From: Pseudomonadota bacterium
Lineage (GTDB): Bacteria > Pseudomonadota > Alphaproteobacteria > Rhodospirillales > Magnetospirillaceae
DNA: 64,000 nucleotides
Reading direction: 5' to 3'
Assembly: GCA_021848545.1 (NCBI GenBank)
Contig: JAJZUL010000010.1
Location: 27,652 to 91,651 of the forward strand
Shown: positions 18,637-27,277 of the stretch, piece by piece
Layout: every line of letters begins with the position of its first letter
How positions within the stretch are numbered: the stretch's first letter is position 1
Notes under the pieces: model-generated
The model's database searches: none
Seen by the model: the letters and a program-made list of their open reading frames with translations, nothing else
What the model was told of the DNA's origin: nothing
Made by a program: the position numbers and the translations under genes

Positions 18637-18663
18637 ATCCCGATGAGGGTGATTCATCGGGAT
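18637..18663 (+). terminator. Hairpin downstream of hsdR
   Basis: The perfect 10 bp stem ATCCCGATGA (18637-18646) with TCATCGGGAT (18654-18663) encloses a 7-base loop 7 bases after the hsdR stop. There is no T-run, so it may be a processing or Rho-associated end rather than a strict intrinsic terminator. Confidence 0.5.
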
Positions 18664-18979
18664 AAGGTTCAAGCCCGCGCGGCGCCTGAGCGAAACCCGA
18701 CGGTATAACGAGCCGGACGGAATCGAAGGCTGGAACAGGTCGTCGATCTTGCCGGCAATCTCCCGCGCCCGATTCGGGGCGATCCGCCGCCGCAATCCCG
18801 CCGTCCATCAATGGCTTACCGCCTGATGCGCGAAATCTTGGTGCCTTCGATGCTGAGGCTGACCATCAGACCCTGCTGGTTGAAGATGACGGCAGATCCT
18901 TGTTCCGACGCGATGGAACACCCCCGTTGACGGCCTTCACGCCCGGCCGCCGGATGGCGGTCGCGAGGCTCGGCGGCTC
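18664..18979. other. Intergenic region after the restriction locus
   Basis: About 315 bases without a supported gene. Open frames on the minus strand (for example one reading REIAGKIDDLFQPSIPSG) show no recognisable family and no good start. It probably marks the right edge of the accessory island, but no terminal repeat was found. Confidence 0.4.
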
Positions 18980-19651
18980 TCAGTAGAACAGTCCGTACAC
19001 GACTTGTATGATTTCGCCGGAATATAAAGAGACCAGCAGCGCATCGGGGCCGAACCGCACCCAGACATAACCGCTCGGCGGCACCATCAGATGGTAAAGG
19101 TGGTAGTTGCCGATCCAGTAGGGGCTGCCGAAGTAGAGAGGGGGCAGGTACTGGCCATAGGACCAGCGGCGATAGGAATAGCCGTGCGGCGCGCGATACG
19201 CGCGCACGCGGAACCGTTGCCGTGCGGTCATGTTGCGCCGATAGGCGCGAAGATCGATGGTGCCATGAGCGCCGCGCGACGCGTCCTGGCCGCGCGCCGG
19301 CGCCCTTTGCATCGGGGGGGCGGAAGGTGGGGGGGCGGAAAGCGGGGGGGCGGAAGGCGGGGGGGCGGAAGGCCGGCCGCCGGTCATGCCGCGCGGAGCC
19401 CCGCCTCTGCCCTCGGGAACCGGGTGAGGCGGGCGGCCCGCATTCGAATCGTCGCGCCGCCCCGCATCGCCGGGCTTTCGGCGATGCGCATCGTCGGGCG
19501 GACCGCCCCGTTGAGACGTTTTCGGATTGCCGTGAGCGGATCGGCCGGTTTCGTGCCGGGGCTGCGGCCCGCGCTGATCGTTGTCGGCGAATGCCATCGG
19601 CGCGGTCAGGATCAACGCCGCGGCGGCCACTGAAATGAGCAGTGTTTTCAT
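18980..19651 (-). CDS. RcnB-like periplasmic protein with proline-rich linker
   Basis: This 223-residue protein has a signal peptide (MKTLLISVAAAALILTAPMAFA), a long Arg/Pro/Gly-rich disordered region, four SAPP repeats (about residues 93-112), and a C-terminal domain with RVRAYRAPHGYSYRRWSYGQ, then WIGNYHLYHLMVPPSGYVWVR, the hallmark of RcnB/DUF4148-type periplasmic proteins. RcnB modulates nickel and cobalt efflux in E. coli; most members have no proven role. The ATG at 19651 gives the signal peptide; the longer upstream frame runs through a repeat element and is spurious. The SAPP repeats are encoded by 15 bp units with G7 tracts and could vary in number. Confidence 0.8.
   Translation of the reverse strand: MKTLLISVAAAALILTAPMAFADNDQRGPQPRHETGRSAHGNPKTSQRGGPPDDAHRRKPGDAGRRDDSNAGRPPHPVPEGRGGAPRGMTGGRPSAPPPSAPPLSAPPPSAPPMQRAPARGQDASRGAHGTIDLRAYRRNMTARQRFRVRAYRAPHGYSYRRWSYGQYLPPLYFGSPYWIGNYHLYHLMVPPSGYVWVRFGPDALLVSLYSGEIIQVVYGLFY
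19314..19373 (+). repeat. Four tandem 15 bp units with G7 tracts inside the RcnB-like gene
   Basis: Units 19314-19328, 19329-19343, 19344-19358 and 19359-19373 each consist of seven G followed by CGGAA and three variable bases. Each unit encodes Ser-Ala-Pro-Pro-x on the minus strand. Tandem array and G7 homopolymers both favour slippage: whole units keep the frame, whereas single-G changes would break it. Confidence 0.9.
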
Positions 19652-19754
19652 CGAAGCCCCGTTTCGCGATGATTGAAGGACGGGTCGACAATTTCTCAAG
19701 CGTAATTCATTTTTCGTACTTTGAGCAGCGAAATTCCCGGGAATGGGCGGAAGA

Positions 19755-19943
19755 CGCAGGGTAATCGGGTGAAGGCGCGTTGGAGCGGAGCGACTAGGCC
19801 GTTGAGGCCGCCGCAGCGTGCGGAGAGGCTCCATCGGGGCCTCGGAGCGCAAGCGAGGATAGCCAAGGGCGCGGACGCGCCCGCCCGGCGATTGAGGGAA
19901 ATATACATAATGCAGGGGAAGCGGGGTCACCCGATTCCCCTGG
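19755..19943 (-). repeat. Dispersed repeat element, copy A (189 bp)
   Basis: Reverse-complemented, this stretch matches 43220-43377 almost throughout, from CCAGGGGAATCGGGTGACCC to ACCCGATTACCCTGCG. It contains the motif GCGCGTCCGCGCCCTTGGC. Copy A carries 31 extra bases (around 19817-19850) absent from the other copy. It lies between the RcnB-like gene and yghU. No open reading frame is credible within it. Its ends are themselves related (ATCGGGTGA near one end, TCACCCGAT near the other). Confidence 0.85.
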
Positions 19944-20047
19944 CGGAAGACGTTGGCCCGATCCATTCACGGTTCCGGCGGGCGCCGGCCCGGTCTTTGA
20001 TCCGTCCGCGAGACGCAAACCGGCCGCCACCGATCGAGGAGACGAGC

Positions 20048-20920
20048 ATGTCCGATTCCGCCGATTACACGCCCCCGAAGGTCTGGACCTGGACCAAGCC
20101 CAGCGGCGGCGCCTTCGCCGCCACCAACCGGCCGATCGCCGGCCCGACCCACGAAAAGGAATTGCCGGTCGGACGGCATCCGCTCCAGCTTTATTCGTTG
20201 GGTACGCCGAATGGCGTCAAGGTCACCATCATGCTCGAGGAATTGCTGGCGCTGGGGCACGCCGGCGCCGAATACGACGCCTGGCTGATCAAGATCACCG
20301 ACGGCGACCAGTTCGGGTCGGGTTTCGTGGCGGTCAATCCGAATTCGAAGATCCCCGCCTTGCTCGACCGCAGCGGCCCGGACCCGGTCCGGGTGTTCGA
20401 ATCCGGCTCCATCCTGCTTTATCTGGCGGAAAAGTTCGGCGCTTTCCTGCCCCAAGATGTGGCCGGCCGGACCGAAACCCTGAACTGGCTGTTCTGGCAG
20501 ATGGGCAGCGCGCCCTATCTTGGCGGCGGCTTCGGGCACTTCTACGCCTATGCGCCGACCAGGATCGAATACGCCATCGACCGCTTCGCGATGGAGGTGA
20601 AGCGGCAGCTCGACGTGCTTGACCGCCGGCTTGCGGAAACCCCCTATCTCGCCGGCGACGATTACACCATCGCCGATATCGCGACCTTCCCCTGGTATGG
20701 CGGGTTGGCCAAGGGCTGGTCATACGACGCGGCCGAGTTCCTGTCGGTTCAGGACTACCGGAACGTCCAGCGGTGGGCCGACGCCATTCTCGCCCGACCG
20801 GCGGTCAGGCGCGGCCGGATGGTCAACCGCGTGATCGGCGATCCGGCCGAACAGCTCCGCGAGCGCCACGAGGCCGGCGATTTCGACACCAAAACCCAGG
20901 ACAAGATCGGGGGGGCGTGA
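20048..20920 (+). CDS. yghU: YghU-type glutathione S-transferase / disulfide-bond oxidoreductase
   Basis: This 290-residue protein matches YghU, a GST-fold disulfide reductase that binds two glutathiones. Visible hallmarks are the N-terminal extension (YTPPKVWTWTKPSGGAFA, then INRP-like TNRPIAGPTHEKELP), a thioredoxin-like domain starting HPLQLYSLGTPNGVKV, the ESGSILLYLAEKFG helix, and a helical C-domain with YTIADIATFPWYGGL. The length equals that of E. coli YghU (288). The ATG at 20048 has GAGGAG upstream; the longer frame runs into the repeat element. It converges on the PDC sensor gene. Confidence 0.94.
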   Translation: MSDSADYTPPKVWTWTKPSGGAFAATNRPIAGPTHEKELPVGRHPLQLYSLGTPNGVKVTIMLEELLALGHAGAEYDAWLIKITDGDQFGSGFVAVNPNSKIPALLDRSGPDPVRVFESGSILLYLAEKFGAFLPQDVAGRTETLNWLFWQMGSAPYLGGGFGHFYAYAPTRIEYAIDRFAMEVKRQLDVLDRRLAETPYLAGDDYTIADIATFPWYGGLAKGWSYDAAEFLSVQDYRNVQRWADAILARPAVRRGRMVNRVIGDPAEQLRERHEAGDFDTKTQDKIGGA

Positions 20921-20960
20921 TCCATTTGCAGGCCGCCATGGCGACTTTTGGGTCGGGCTC

Positions 20961-21926
20961 TCACACGCAGGGCGTCGCGCTGGTGCCCAGCCAGAAATCG
21001 ACGCTTTTTTCCAGGAATTCGCGCCACGGCATGTAATGGGAGCCGTCGCAGGAAAAGGTCAGGGCGACGATTCCGTTGAAGATGTTGAGCGTGCCGGCCC
21101 GCAGGTACAGGGTTTCGTCCATGAAGCGCAAGGCGCGAAAGACGTCCAGGATCTTGGGGATGGCGTCCGCGGGGATGACGGCGTCGGCGGGGTATTCCCG
21201 GCGCGGGTAGGCGAAACAAAGGTTGGGGTCGCTGAGATCGTCGAAGCCGTGCAGGCGGTAGCGATAGGGGTCGTCCATCAGCCACAGGGTCACGCGGGAA
21301 CTGGAAAAGTGAACCTTGGCGTGAAACACGCCATGCTGGGTGATCAGCTCGGTGAGCAGGGCCAGCACCTCGTCGATATGCTCGTCCATCGGGCTGGTGA
21401 CCCGTTGCTGGTGGAACAAACCGGCGCGGATCGACGGGTCGCCCCTCATCTGCAACCATTGTTCGGGTTGCTGGTACAGGGCCTGGGTGGCGGGCAGTTC
21501 CCGCAAATCGAAATCCGCGCCCAGATAGCCCAGCAAAGCGCCGTTCTCGTCAAGAATGCGCTGGACGGCGGTCAGGGACGGGCGCCGCGCGTTGCGGCTG
21601 ATATAGGCTCCCGACAGGGAAAGCGGGGCGCCCGCCAGGGCCTCCGCCAGATAGGGGCGGTCGCCGCGGTCGCGGCCGAAATGCTCCGCCAGCAGTCCGG
21701 CGCGCGACGCGTTGGCGGTGATCTGCCGGGCCTGGGCGTCCAGAAGATAAAGGTATTTGGCGTACGGCAGTTCGGCCAGACCCTCCATCAGGCACGCCTC
21801 CAGCGCCGGCCGGTCGGGCCAGACCTTGCGGCAGGTCTCGGCCAGATGGGCCAGGGGGCCGGCCAGCCAGCCCTTGAGAATCTGGCGCTGGCGGTCGATG
21901 GATTGTTGCAGGTCGGTCACGGGCAT
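20961..21926 (-). CDS. Cytoplasmic PDC/Cache sensor domain protein
   Basis: This 321-residue protein has no signal peptide or membrane helix. Residues 1-150 form a PDC (Cache) sensor fold: helical start (LQQSIDRQRQILKGWL), then LYLLDAQARQITANASR, DRPYLAEAL and ISRNARRPSLTAVQRI, as in chemoreceptor sensors. The C-terminal half carries its own conserved pattern (FHAKVHFSSSRVTLWLMDDP, then YMPWREFLEKSVDFWLG) with no recognised output domain. Proteins of this type occur in magnetospirilla without a known role. It lies between yghU and the GntR gene and reads away from the sulfolactate operon. Confidence 0.7.
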   Translation of the reverse strand: MPVTDLQQSIDRQRQILKGWLAGPLAHLAETCRKVWPDRPALEACLMEGLAELPYAKYLYLLDAQARQITANASRAGLLAEHFGRDRGDRPYLAEALAGAPLSLSGAYISRNARRPSLTAVQRILDENGALLGYLGADFDLRELPATQALYQQPEQWLQMRGDPSIRAGLFHQQRVTSPMDEHIDEVLALLTELITQHGVFHAKVHFSSSRVTLWLMDDPYRYRLHGFDDLSDPNLCFAYPRREYPADAVIPADAIPKILDVFRALRFMDETLYLRAGTLNIFNGIVALTFSCDGSHYMPWREFLEKSVDFWLGTSATPCV

Positions 21927-21976
21927 GCTCCGGAACGGCGAATGTCACGGCTACGGATCATTTTAGCCGCATTCCC

Positions 21977-22747
21977 TCAATCCGCGCGCTCCGTCAAATC
22001 CACCGAATATTCATGCCGCGCCGTGTTGACGTAGGAATGGCGCAATTCCACCGGCTGGCCGCGGAACGAACTGGCGATGCGGACCACCAGCAGCAGCGGC
22101 GATCCCTCCGGCACCCCCAGCAATTGGGCCTGGGCGTCGCTGGCGCTGGCCGCGCGCAGGCGGTCGTCGGCATGGACCACGCTGATCCCGAACCGCTCCT
22201 GGTAGAATTGATAGACGGTGCTGGTGCGGTCCCGCAGCATCCGTTCGGTCAGGCCCGGAAACAGCGTGGCGGGCACCGAAATTTGATCCAGGATGATCGG
22301 TTCGCCCTGCAGGCTGAGGCGGTTGGTGAAGGTGATCAGCTTGGCGCCCACGGCGATCCCCAGGGCCGCGGCCGTGTCCGCGTCGGCGGCGCGCCGGGCG
22401 AATTCCACCAGCTGGACCGACGGGAATTCCTGCATGCCGTCCTGGCGGACGATATGGAAGAACGAAAAGAAATAGTGCCGGCTGCGCCCGTGCGAAGGCA
22501 CGAAGGTGCCGCGCCCCTGGTGCCGGATCAGGATGTTTTCCGCGGTCAGTTCATCGACCGCCTTGCGCAGGGTTCCCACGCTGACCGAAAAGCGCTGGGC
22601 CAGCACTTTTTCCGCCGGAATCGCCTCGCCCGGCTTCCATTCCCCCGATCGCAGCGAATCGGTGATCTGACGTTTGACCTCCTTGTACAGAGGGGTCCCA
22701 AGCGGCACGTCGGCGACCGAACGCCGATTCTGGTGATGATCCGTCAT
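21977..22747 (-). CDS. GntR family regulator with UTRA domain, probable regulator of the sulfolactate operon
   Basis: This 256-residue protein has an N-terminal winged helix (PLYKEVKRQITDSLRSGEW, then EKVLAQRFSVSVGTLRKAVDEL) and a C-terminal UTRA ligand-binding domain (about residues 95-250, with ITFTNRLSLQGEPIILDQI). HutC-subfamily regulators of this design bind the substrate or product of the pathway they control. It is transcribed divergently from suyA with 191 bases between, so it very likely controls that operon and itself. The ATG at 22747 fits domain length best; upstream codons in frame have no conserved content. Confidence 0.9.
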   Translation of the reverse strand: MTDHHQNRRSVADVPLGTPLYKEVKRQITDSLRSGEWKPGEAIPAEKVLAQRFSVSVGTLRKAVDELTAENILIRHQGRGTFVPSHGRSRHYFFSFFHIVRQDGMQEFPSVQLVEFARRAADADTAAALGIAVGAKLITFTNRLSLQGEPIILDQISVPATLFPGLTERMLRDRTSTVYQFYQERFGISVVHADDRLRAASASDAQAQLLGVPEGSPLLLVVRIASSFRGQPVELRHSYVNTARHEYSVDLTERAD

Positions 22748-22938
22748 CAAATTTTTCCCGAATAAACAAAGGCTCCGTCGATCGCCCGCCGCATGCGCCA
22801 TCGGAGGGTCCGATTTCCTGTTGCGACGATGCGGGCAGGGGTGTAGGTTGTCATTCAACTCATATATATCACATAGCTGAGCTGCATCATGGAAAAACTT
22901 CGTGGTTGTGCTCGCAGGCAGCGCGCAAAGGAGGGGCG
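22748..22938. promoter_or_regulatory. Divergent promoter region between the GntR gene and suyA
   Basis: This 191-base spacer holds an AT-rich patch (TTGTCATTCAACTCATATAT, from 22848) that is the best candidate for the suyA promoter, and a strong ribosome site, AAAGGAGGGG, just before the suyA ATG. No perfect palindrome of the GntR type could be fixed by eye, so the operator position is left open. Confidence 0.45.
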
Positions 22939-23220
22939 ATGATTCATTTCGTTCTGCACGACGGCAACGATTCCGTGGGGGTCGTGGTGGTCGAAGGTGT
23001 GGCGGCGGGAGCCGAGCTCACCGGCTGGATCATGGATGAGGACCGGATGACGTCGGTCACCGCCCGACAGGACATTCCCATTGGGCACAAGATCGCGCTG
23101 AAGGACATGGCTCCCGGGGACACCGTACTGAAATACGCCGTGGATATCGGCAAGGTCGTCGCCCCGATCCGGGCCGGTGATCACACGCATGTCCACAACG
23201 TCAAGACCAAGCGCTGGTAG
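22939..23220 (+). CDS. suyA: (2R)-3-sulfolactate sulfo-lyase small subunit SuyA (UxaA-family SAF domain)
   Basis: This 93-residue protein is a lone SAF domain of the altronate/galactarate dehydratase (UxaA) N-terminal type: [20 protein letters not shown], then [18 protein letters not shown] and [11 protein letters not shown]. In altronate dehydratase this domain is fused to the large domain; separate small and large polypeptides of about 10 and 42 kDa are characteristic of SuyAB, which splits (R)-sulfolactate into pyruvate and sulfite. The call rests on the split form plus the neighbouring SlcC-type and ComC-type dehydrogenases and a sulfonate-like ABC importer. A sugar-acid dehydratase is the alternative. 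Confidence 0.8.
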   Translation: MIHFVLHDGNDSVGVVVVEGVAAGAELTGWIMDEDRMTSVTARQDIPIGHKIALKDMAPGDTVLKYAVDIGKVVAPIRAGDHTHVHNVKTKRW

Positions 23221-23270
23221 AGGCTGCCGCCTCCCTCCGCTTGCCGGCCACAACCTATCAGGAAACGCCC

Positions 23271-24446
23271 ATGTCCGCCATTTCCCAAGAGACCACCTTC
23301 CTCGGATATCGCCGTGAAAACGGGCGGGTCGGGGTTCGCAATCACGTCATCATCCTTCCCCTGGACGATCTGTCCAACGCCGCCTGCGAGGCGGTCGCGC
23401 ACAATATCAAGGGAACGATGGCCATTCCCCACCCTTATGGCCGGCTGCAGTTCGGCGCCGACCTGGATCTGCATTTCCGCACTCTTATCGGCACCGGTTG
23501 CAATCCCAACGTCGCCGCCGTGGTGGTGATCGGCATCGAGGAGGAATGGACCAGGAAGGTGGTCGACGGCATCGCCGCCACCGGCAAGCCGGTCCAGGGC
23601 TTCGGCATCGAACGCTACGGCGACCATGAGACCATTCGCAAGGCCAGCATCGCCGCCCGCGAATTCGTCCAGTGGGCCAGCGAGAAGCAGCGCGAACCCT
23701 GCCCCCTGAAGGAATTGTGGGTGTCCACCAAGTGCGGTGAAAGCGACACCACGTCCGGGTGCGGCGCCAATCCCACCGTGGGCAACGCCTTCGACAAGCT
23801 TTACGCCCTGGGCAGCACCCTGCTGTTCGGTGAAACCACCGAACTGACCGGCGGCGAACAGATCGTGGCGGCGCGCTGCCGTACCCCCGAAATCGCCAAG
23901 CAATTCATGGCCATGTTCGACCGCTATCAGGAGGTCGTCGAGCGTCACAAGACCAACGATCTGTCCGACAGCCAGCCGACCAAGGGCAACATCGCCGGCG
24001 GCCTGACCACCATCGAGGAAAAGGCCCTCGGCAATATCCAGAAGATCGGCAAGAAATGCATGATCGACGGCGTGCTCGACAAGGCCGAGGCGCCCACCGG
24101 TCCCGGCCTGTGGTTCATGGATTCGTCCTCGGCCGCGGCCGAAATGGTGACGCTGTGCGCCGCCGCCGGCTACGCCGTCCATTTCTTCCCCACCGGCCAG
24201 GGCAATATCATCGGCAATCCCATCCTGCCGGTGATCAAGCTTTGCGCCAACCCGCGAACGGTGCGCACTATGAGCGAGCACATCGACGTGGATGTGACCG
24301 GGTTGCTTCAGCGTGAAGTCAATCTGGATGAGGCCGGCGACAAATTGCTGGCCTGCATGTTGCGCACCGCCAATGGCCGACTGACCGCGGCCGAGGCCCT
24401 GGGTCACCGCGAATTCGTGTTGACGCGGTTGTACGAGAGCGCCTGA
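23271..24446 (+). CDS. suyB: (2R)-3-sulfolactate sulfo-lyase large subunit SuyB (UxaA family)
   Basis: This 391-residue protein is the catalytic UxaA-type domain: [20 protein letters not shown] at the start, [15 protein letters not shown], the cysteine-bearing [18 protein letters not shown] (about residues 154-171), then [18 protein letters not shown] near the end. These are expected metal-site and active-site regions. Members acting on sugar acids carry the same fold, so specificity is inferred from the locus. It follows suyA by 50 bases with AGGAAA before the ATG. The predicted products are pyruvate and sulfite in the cytoplasm; no sulfite dehydrogenase gene is in the window. Confidence 0.8.
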   Translation: MSAISQETTFLGYRRENGRVGVRNHVIILPLDDLSNAACEAVAHNIKGTMAIPHPYGRLQFGADLDLHFRTLIGTGCNPNVAAVVVIGIEEEWTRKVVDGIAATGKPVQGFGIERYGDHETIRKASIAAREFVQWASEKQREPCPLKELWVSTKCGESDTTSGCGANPTVGNAFDKLYALGSTLLFGETTELTGGEQIVAARCRTPEIAKQFMAMFDRYQEVVERHKTNDLSDSQPTKGNIAGGLTTIEEKALGNIQKIGKKCMIDGVLDKAEAPTGPGLWFMDSSSAAAEMVTLCAAAGYAVHFFPTGQGNIIGNPILPVIKLCANPRTVRTMSEHIDVDVTGLLQREVNLDEAGDKLLACMLRTANGRLTAAEALGHREFVLTRLYESA

Positions 24447-24536
24447 TCGCGACGAAGATCCCGATCAGATGAAAAAAACAACAAAAAAACACTGCCTGCA
24501 GAGGAACAACGATCACACAGGAACGGGGAGAACGCC

Positions 24537-25547
24537 ATGAGCATAAAACGATTGTTCGTATCCGCCGCGTCGGCGGCGGTACTTGCCACCGTCGGCGTAG
24601 CCGGCGCCCGGGCCGAGGTCGACCATATAACCGTGGCCGAACAGTACGGCGTCAGCTACCTGCCATTGATGATCATGCAGCAGGAAAAGCTGATTCAGAA
24701 AGCGGCCGCGGCCGAGGGCGTGAAGAACCTCAAGGTGACTTGGGTGAAATTCGCCGGCGGCGGGGTCATGAACGAGGCGCTTCTCTCCGATTCCCTGCAA
24801 TTCGCCTCGGGCGGCGTCGGGCCGCTGGTGATCCTGTGGGCCAAGACCCGCGACAATTATCATGTCAAGGGCGTGTCGGCGATCAACTCGATGCCGCTGC
24901 TGCTCAACACCAACAACCCCAAGGTCCATTCGATCAAGGATTTCACCAGCAAGGACAAGATCGCCCTGCCCGGCGTGAAGGTCTCCATCCAGGCGGTGAC
25001 CCTGGAAATGGCGGCGGCCAAAGCCTTCGGCTTCGCCCATTACGCCAAGCTCGATCCCTTGACCGTCACCATGAGCCACCCCGACGCCATGGCCGCCATG
25101 GCCAGCGGCGGCGTGGACGCCCATTTCGGCTCGCCGCCCTTCCAGGAACTGGAACTCAAGATGAAGGGCGTGCACACCGTCCTGAATTCCTTCGACGTCC
25201 TGGGCGGACCGGCCACCTTCAACCTGATCTGGGCGCGCCAATCCTTCTACAAGAAAAACCCGAAGGTCTATAAGGCGTTCGTCACGGCGCTCGACGAATC
25301 CATCGCTAAAATAAATAAAAATAAGACATGGGCGGCGAAACAGTACCTGAAATTCACCCATGACAAGCGCGACAGCCTTGCCGACATCGTCGATATTCTG
25401 AACAACCCGCAGATCAAGTTCACGACGACGCCTCTGCACGTCATGAAATATGTACGCTTCCTGAACAAGATCGGGACCATTCACGCCGATCCCAAGTCGT
25501 GGAAGGATTTGTTCTTCCCCAATGTTCACAATCTTCCGGGAAGCTGA
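24537..25547 (+). CDS. ABC transporter periplasmic binding protein, nitrate/sulfonate/taurine type
   Basis: This 336-residue protein has a signal peptide ending near ARAEVDH (cleavage about residue 26) and a periplasmic-binding fold of the NMT1/THI5/SsuA/TauA group: VAEQYGVSYLPLMIMQQEKLI, then VMNEALLSDSLQFASGGVGPLV. It sits between suyB and the ATPase and permease genes in one operon, so its ligand is expected to be sulfolactate or a related C3 sulfonate rather than nitrate. A GGGGAG ribosome site precedes the ATG. Direct ligand evidence cannot come from sequence alone. Confidence 0.88.
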   Translation: MSIKRLFVSAASAAVLATVGVAGARAEVDHITVAEQYGVSYLPLMIMQQEKLIQKAAAAEGVKNLKVTWVKFAGGGVMNEALLSDSLQFASGGVGPLVILWAKTRDNYHVKGVSAINSMPLLLNTNNPKVHSIKDFTSKDKIALPGVKVSIQAVTLEMAAAKAFGFAHYAKLDPLTVTMSHPDAMAAMASGGVDAHFGSPPFQELELKMKGVHTVLNSFDVLGGPATFNLIWARQSFYKKNPKVYKAFVTALDESIAKINKNKTWAAKQYLKFTHDKRDSLADIVDILNNPQIKFTTTPLHVMKYVRFLNKIGTIHADPKSWKDLFFPNVHNLPGS

Positions 25548-25596
25548 GCGGAACGTCGCCGTTCCCATCCAGGCCCGTCGGGGAGTCGCTGACGAT

Positions 25597-26406
25597 ATGA
25601 ATCAGGACGTGAATAACGGTGCGGCGGCGCCACTGCTCGATGTTCGAGGGGTGACGCTGCAATACAAGACATCCCGCCATCTGGTGACCGCCACCTATCG
25701 CGTGGATTTTCAGGTGCGCAAATCCGATCGCTATATTCTCCTGGGCCCGTCGGGCTGCGGAAAATCGACCCTGTTGAAGGCGATCGGCGGGTTTTTATCC
25801 CCGACGGAGGGCGAGATCCATCTCAAGGGCATGCGGGTGAACAAGCCTGGGTTCGACCGCATGATGGTGTTTCAGGAATTCGACCAGCTCCTGCCGTGGA
25901 AGACCGTCAAGGAGAACGTCATGTTCCCCATGATCGCCTGCGGGAAGTGCAATCGCAGGAAGGCCGCCCAACGGGCCGAGCACTATCTGGAGCTGGTCCG
26001 CCTGACCAAGTTCGCCAACCATTATCCCCACATGCTGTCGGGCGGCATGAAGCAGCGGGTGGCCATCGCCCGCGGCATGGCCATGGAGCCCGACGTGCTG
26101 CTGATGGACGAGCCGTTCGCCGCCCTGGACGCGCTGACCCGCCGCCAGATGCAGGATGAATTGCTGCAATTGTGGGAAGACACCAAGTTCACGGTGATTT
26201 TCGTCACCCATTCCATCCCCGAGGGCATCAAGCTGGGCAACCGCATCTTGTTGCTGAGCGCCCATCCCGGACAGGTCAAAGCCGAATTGGCGGGGATCGC
26301 CGAGGAAAGCGCCGATCCCGCCCGGGCGGCGGCCTTGGAGGAACGCATCAACGGCATGCTGTTCGCGGGCGCCCCGGTCGCCCCGTCGGAGGCGCATCAT
26401 GTCTGA
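25597..26406 (+). CDS. ABC transporter ATP-binding protein, sulfonate/taurine type
   Basis: This 269-residue nucleotide-binding protein has all motifs: Walker A GPSGCGKST, Q-loop VFQEFDQLLPW, signature LSGGMKQRVAIARG, Walker B VLLMDEPFAALDA and the switch histidine in VTHSIPEG. It is of the SsuB/TauB/NrtD class and drives import. The ATG at 25597 follows a GGGGAG stretch; an upstream ATG at 25522 overlaps the preceding gene and adds no conserved residues. Its end overlaps the permease start by 8 bases, which indicates translational coupling. Confidence 0.93.
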   Translation: MNQDVNNGAAAPLLDVRGVTLQYKTSRHLVTATYRVDFQVRKSDRYILLGPSGCGKSTLLKAIGGFLSPTEGEIHLKGMRVNKPGFDRMMVFQEFDQLLPWKTVKENVMFPMIACGKCNRRKAAQRAEHYLELVRLTKFANHYPHMLSGGMKQRVAIARGMAMEPDVLLMDEPFAALDALTRRQMQDELLQLWEDTKFTVIFVTHSIPEGIKLGNRILLLSAHPGQVKAELAGIAEESADPARAAALEERINGMLFAGAPVAPSEAHHV

Positions 26407-27277
26407 TACCGAATCCGGCTTCGTTCGACAGATCGAGCCCCAGCACGCGCCGGCCGATCCGGCCACCTTGGGCGTGGTCGAGAAACCCCTGTCGGCTTTC
26501 GAGAAGGTCTATAGCGTCGGCGCGCTGCGCAAATCCTTTCTGATTCTGCTGCTGATCGTCGCCTGGCAGATCGGCGCCGGCATCGTCCATAACAGCCTGC
26601 TGTTTCCGACCTTTTCGGCGACGGTGCACGCATTCACGGAAAGCGTCCTCAGCGGCGTGCTGCCGGAACGGATATGGGTGTCGCTGCAGGTTCTGGTCAT
26701 GGGCTACGGCCTGGGCGTGATCGTCGCCGCGATCCTGACCGCTTTCGGCGTGACCACGCGGCTGGGGGCCGATCTTCTGGAAACGCTGACGGCGATGTTC
26801 AATCCGCTGCCGGCCATCGCCCTGCTGCCCATCGCCCTGATCTGGTTCGGCCTGGGGGAGGGCAGCCTGATCTTCGTGCTGGTCCATTCGGTGGTCTGGG
26901 CGGTGACCCTGAACACCCAGTCGGGCTTTCTGGCGGTGTCGCCGACCTTGCGGATGGTGGGGAAGAATTGCGGTCTGACCGGCTTTCCCTACATCTTCAA
27001 GATCCTGATCCCCGCCGCCTTTCCCAACATCCTGACCGGTCTGAAGATCGGTTGGGCCTTCGCCTGGCGCACGCTGATCGCCTCGGAACTGGTGTTCGGG
27101 GTCAGCTCGGGTTCCGGCGGGCTCGGCTGGTACATCTATGAAAGCAAGAATCTGCTGGAAATCCCGCGGATGTTCGCCGGCCTGCTGACCATCATCATCA
27201 TCGGTCTGGTGGTCGAAAACCTGATCTTCCGCATCATCGAAACCCATACCGTCCGCAAATGGGGGATGCAGGCATGA
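26399..27277 (+). CDS. ABC transporter permease, sulfonate/taurine type
   Basis: This 292-residue membrane protein has about six transmembrane segments and the binding-protein-dependent permease (EAA-like) loop, here NCGLTGFPYIFKILIPAAFP, which docks on the ATPase. An extended cytoplasmic N-terminus of about 40 residues precedes the first helix. It matches the SsuC/TauC class. Its start lies within the ATPase gene and its stop overlaps the next gene's ATG (ATGA), so the importer and the dehydrogenase genes are co-translated. Confidence 0.92.
   Translation: MSDTESGFVRQIEPQHAPADPATLGVVEKPLSAFEKVYSVGALRKSFLILLLIVAWQIGAGIVHNSLLFPTFSATVHAFTESVLSGVLPERIWVSLQVLVMGYGLGVIVAAILTAFGVTTRLGADLLETLTAMFNPLPAIALLPIALIWFGLGEGSLIFVLVHSVVWAVTLNTQSGFLAVSPTLRMVGKNCGLTGFPYIFKILIPAAFPNILTGLKIGWAFAWRTLIASELVFGVSSGSGGLGWYIYESKNLLEIPRMFAGLLTIIIIGLVVENLIFRIIETHTVRKWGMQA

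Noticed and set aside
16225..18795. 856-residue minus-strand frame
   Set aside because: It is fully antisense to hsdR, whose motifs are intact.
18664..18979. Possible transposase fragment on the minus strand
   Set aside because: The peptide REIAGKIDDLFQPSIPSG and neighbours could not be tied to any transposase family with confidence.
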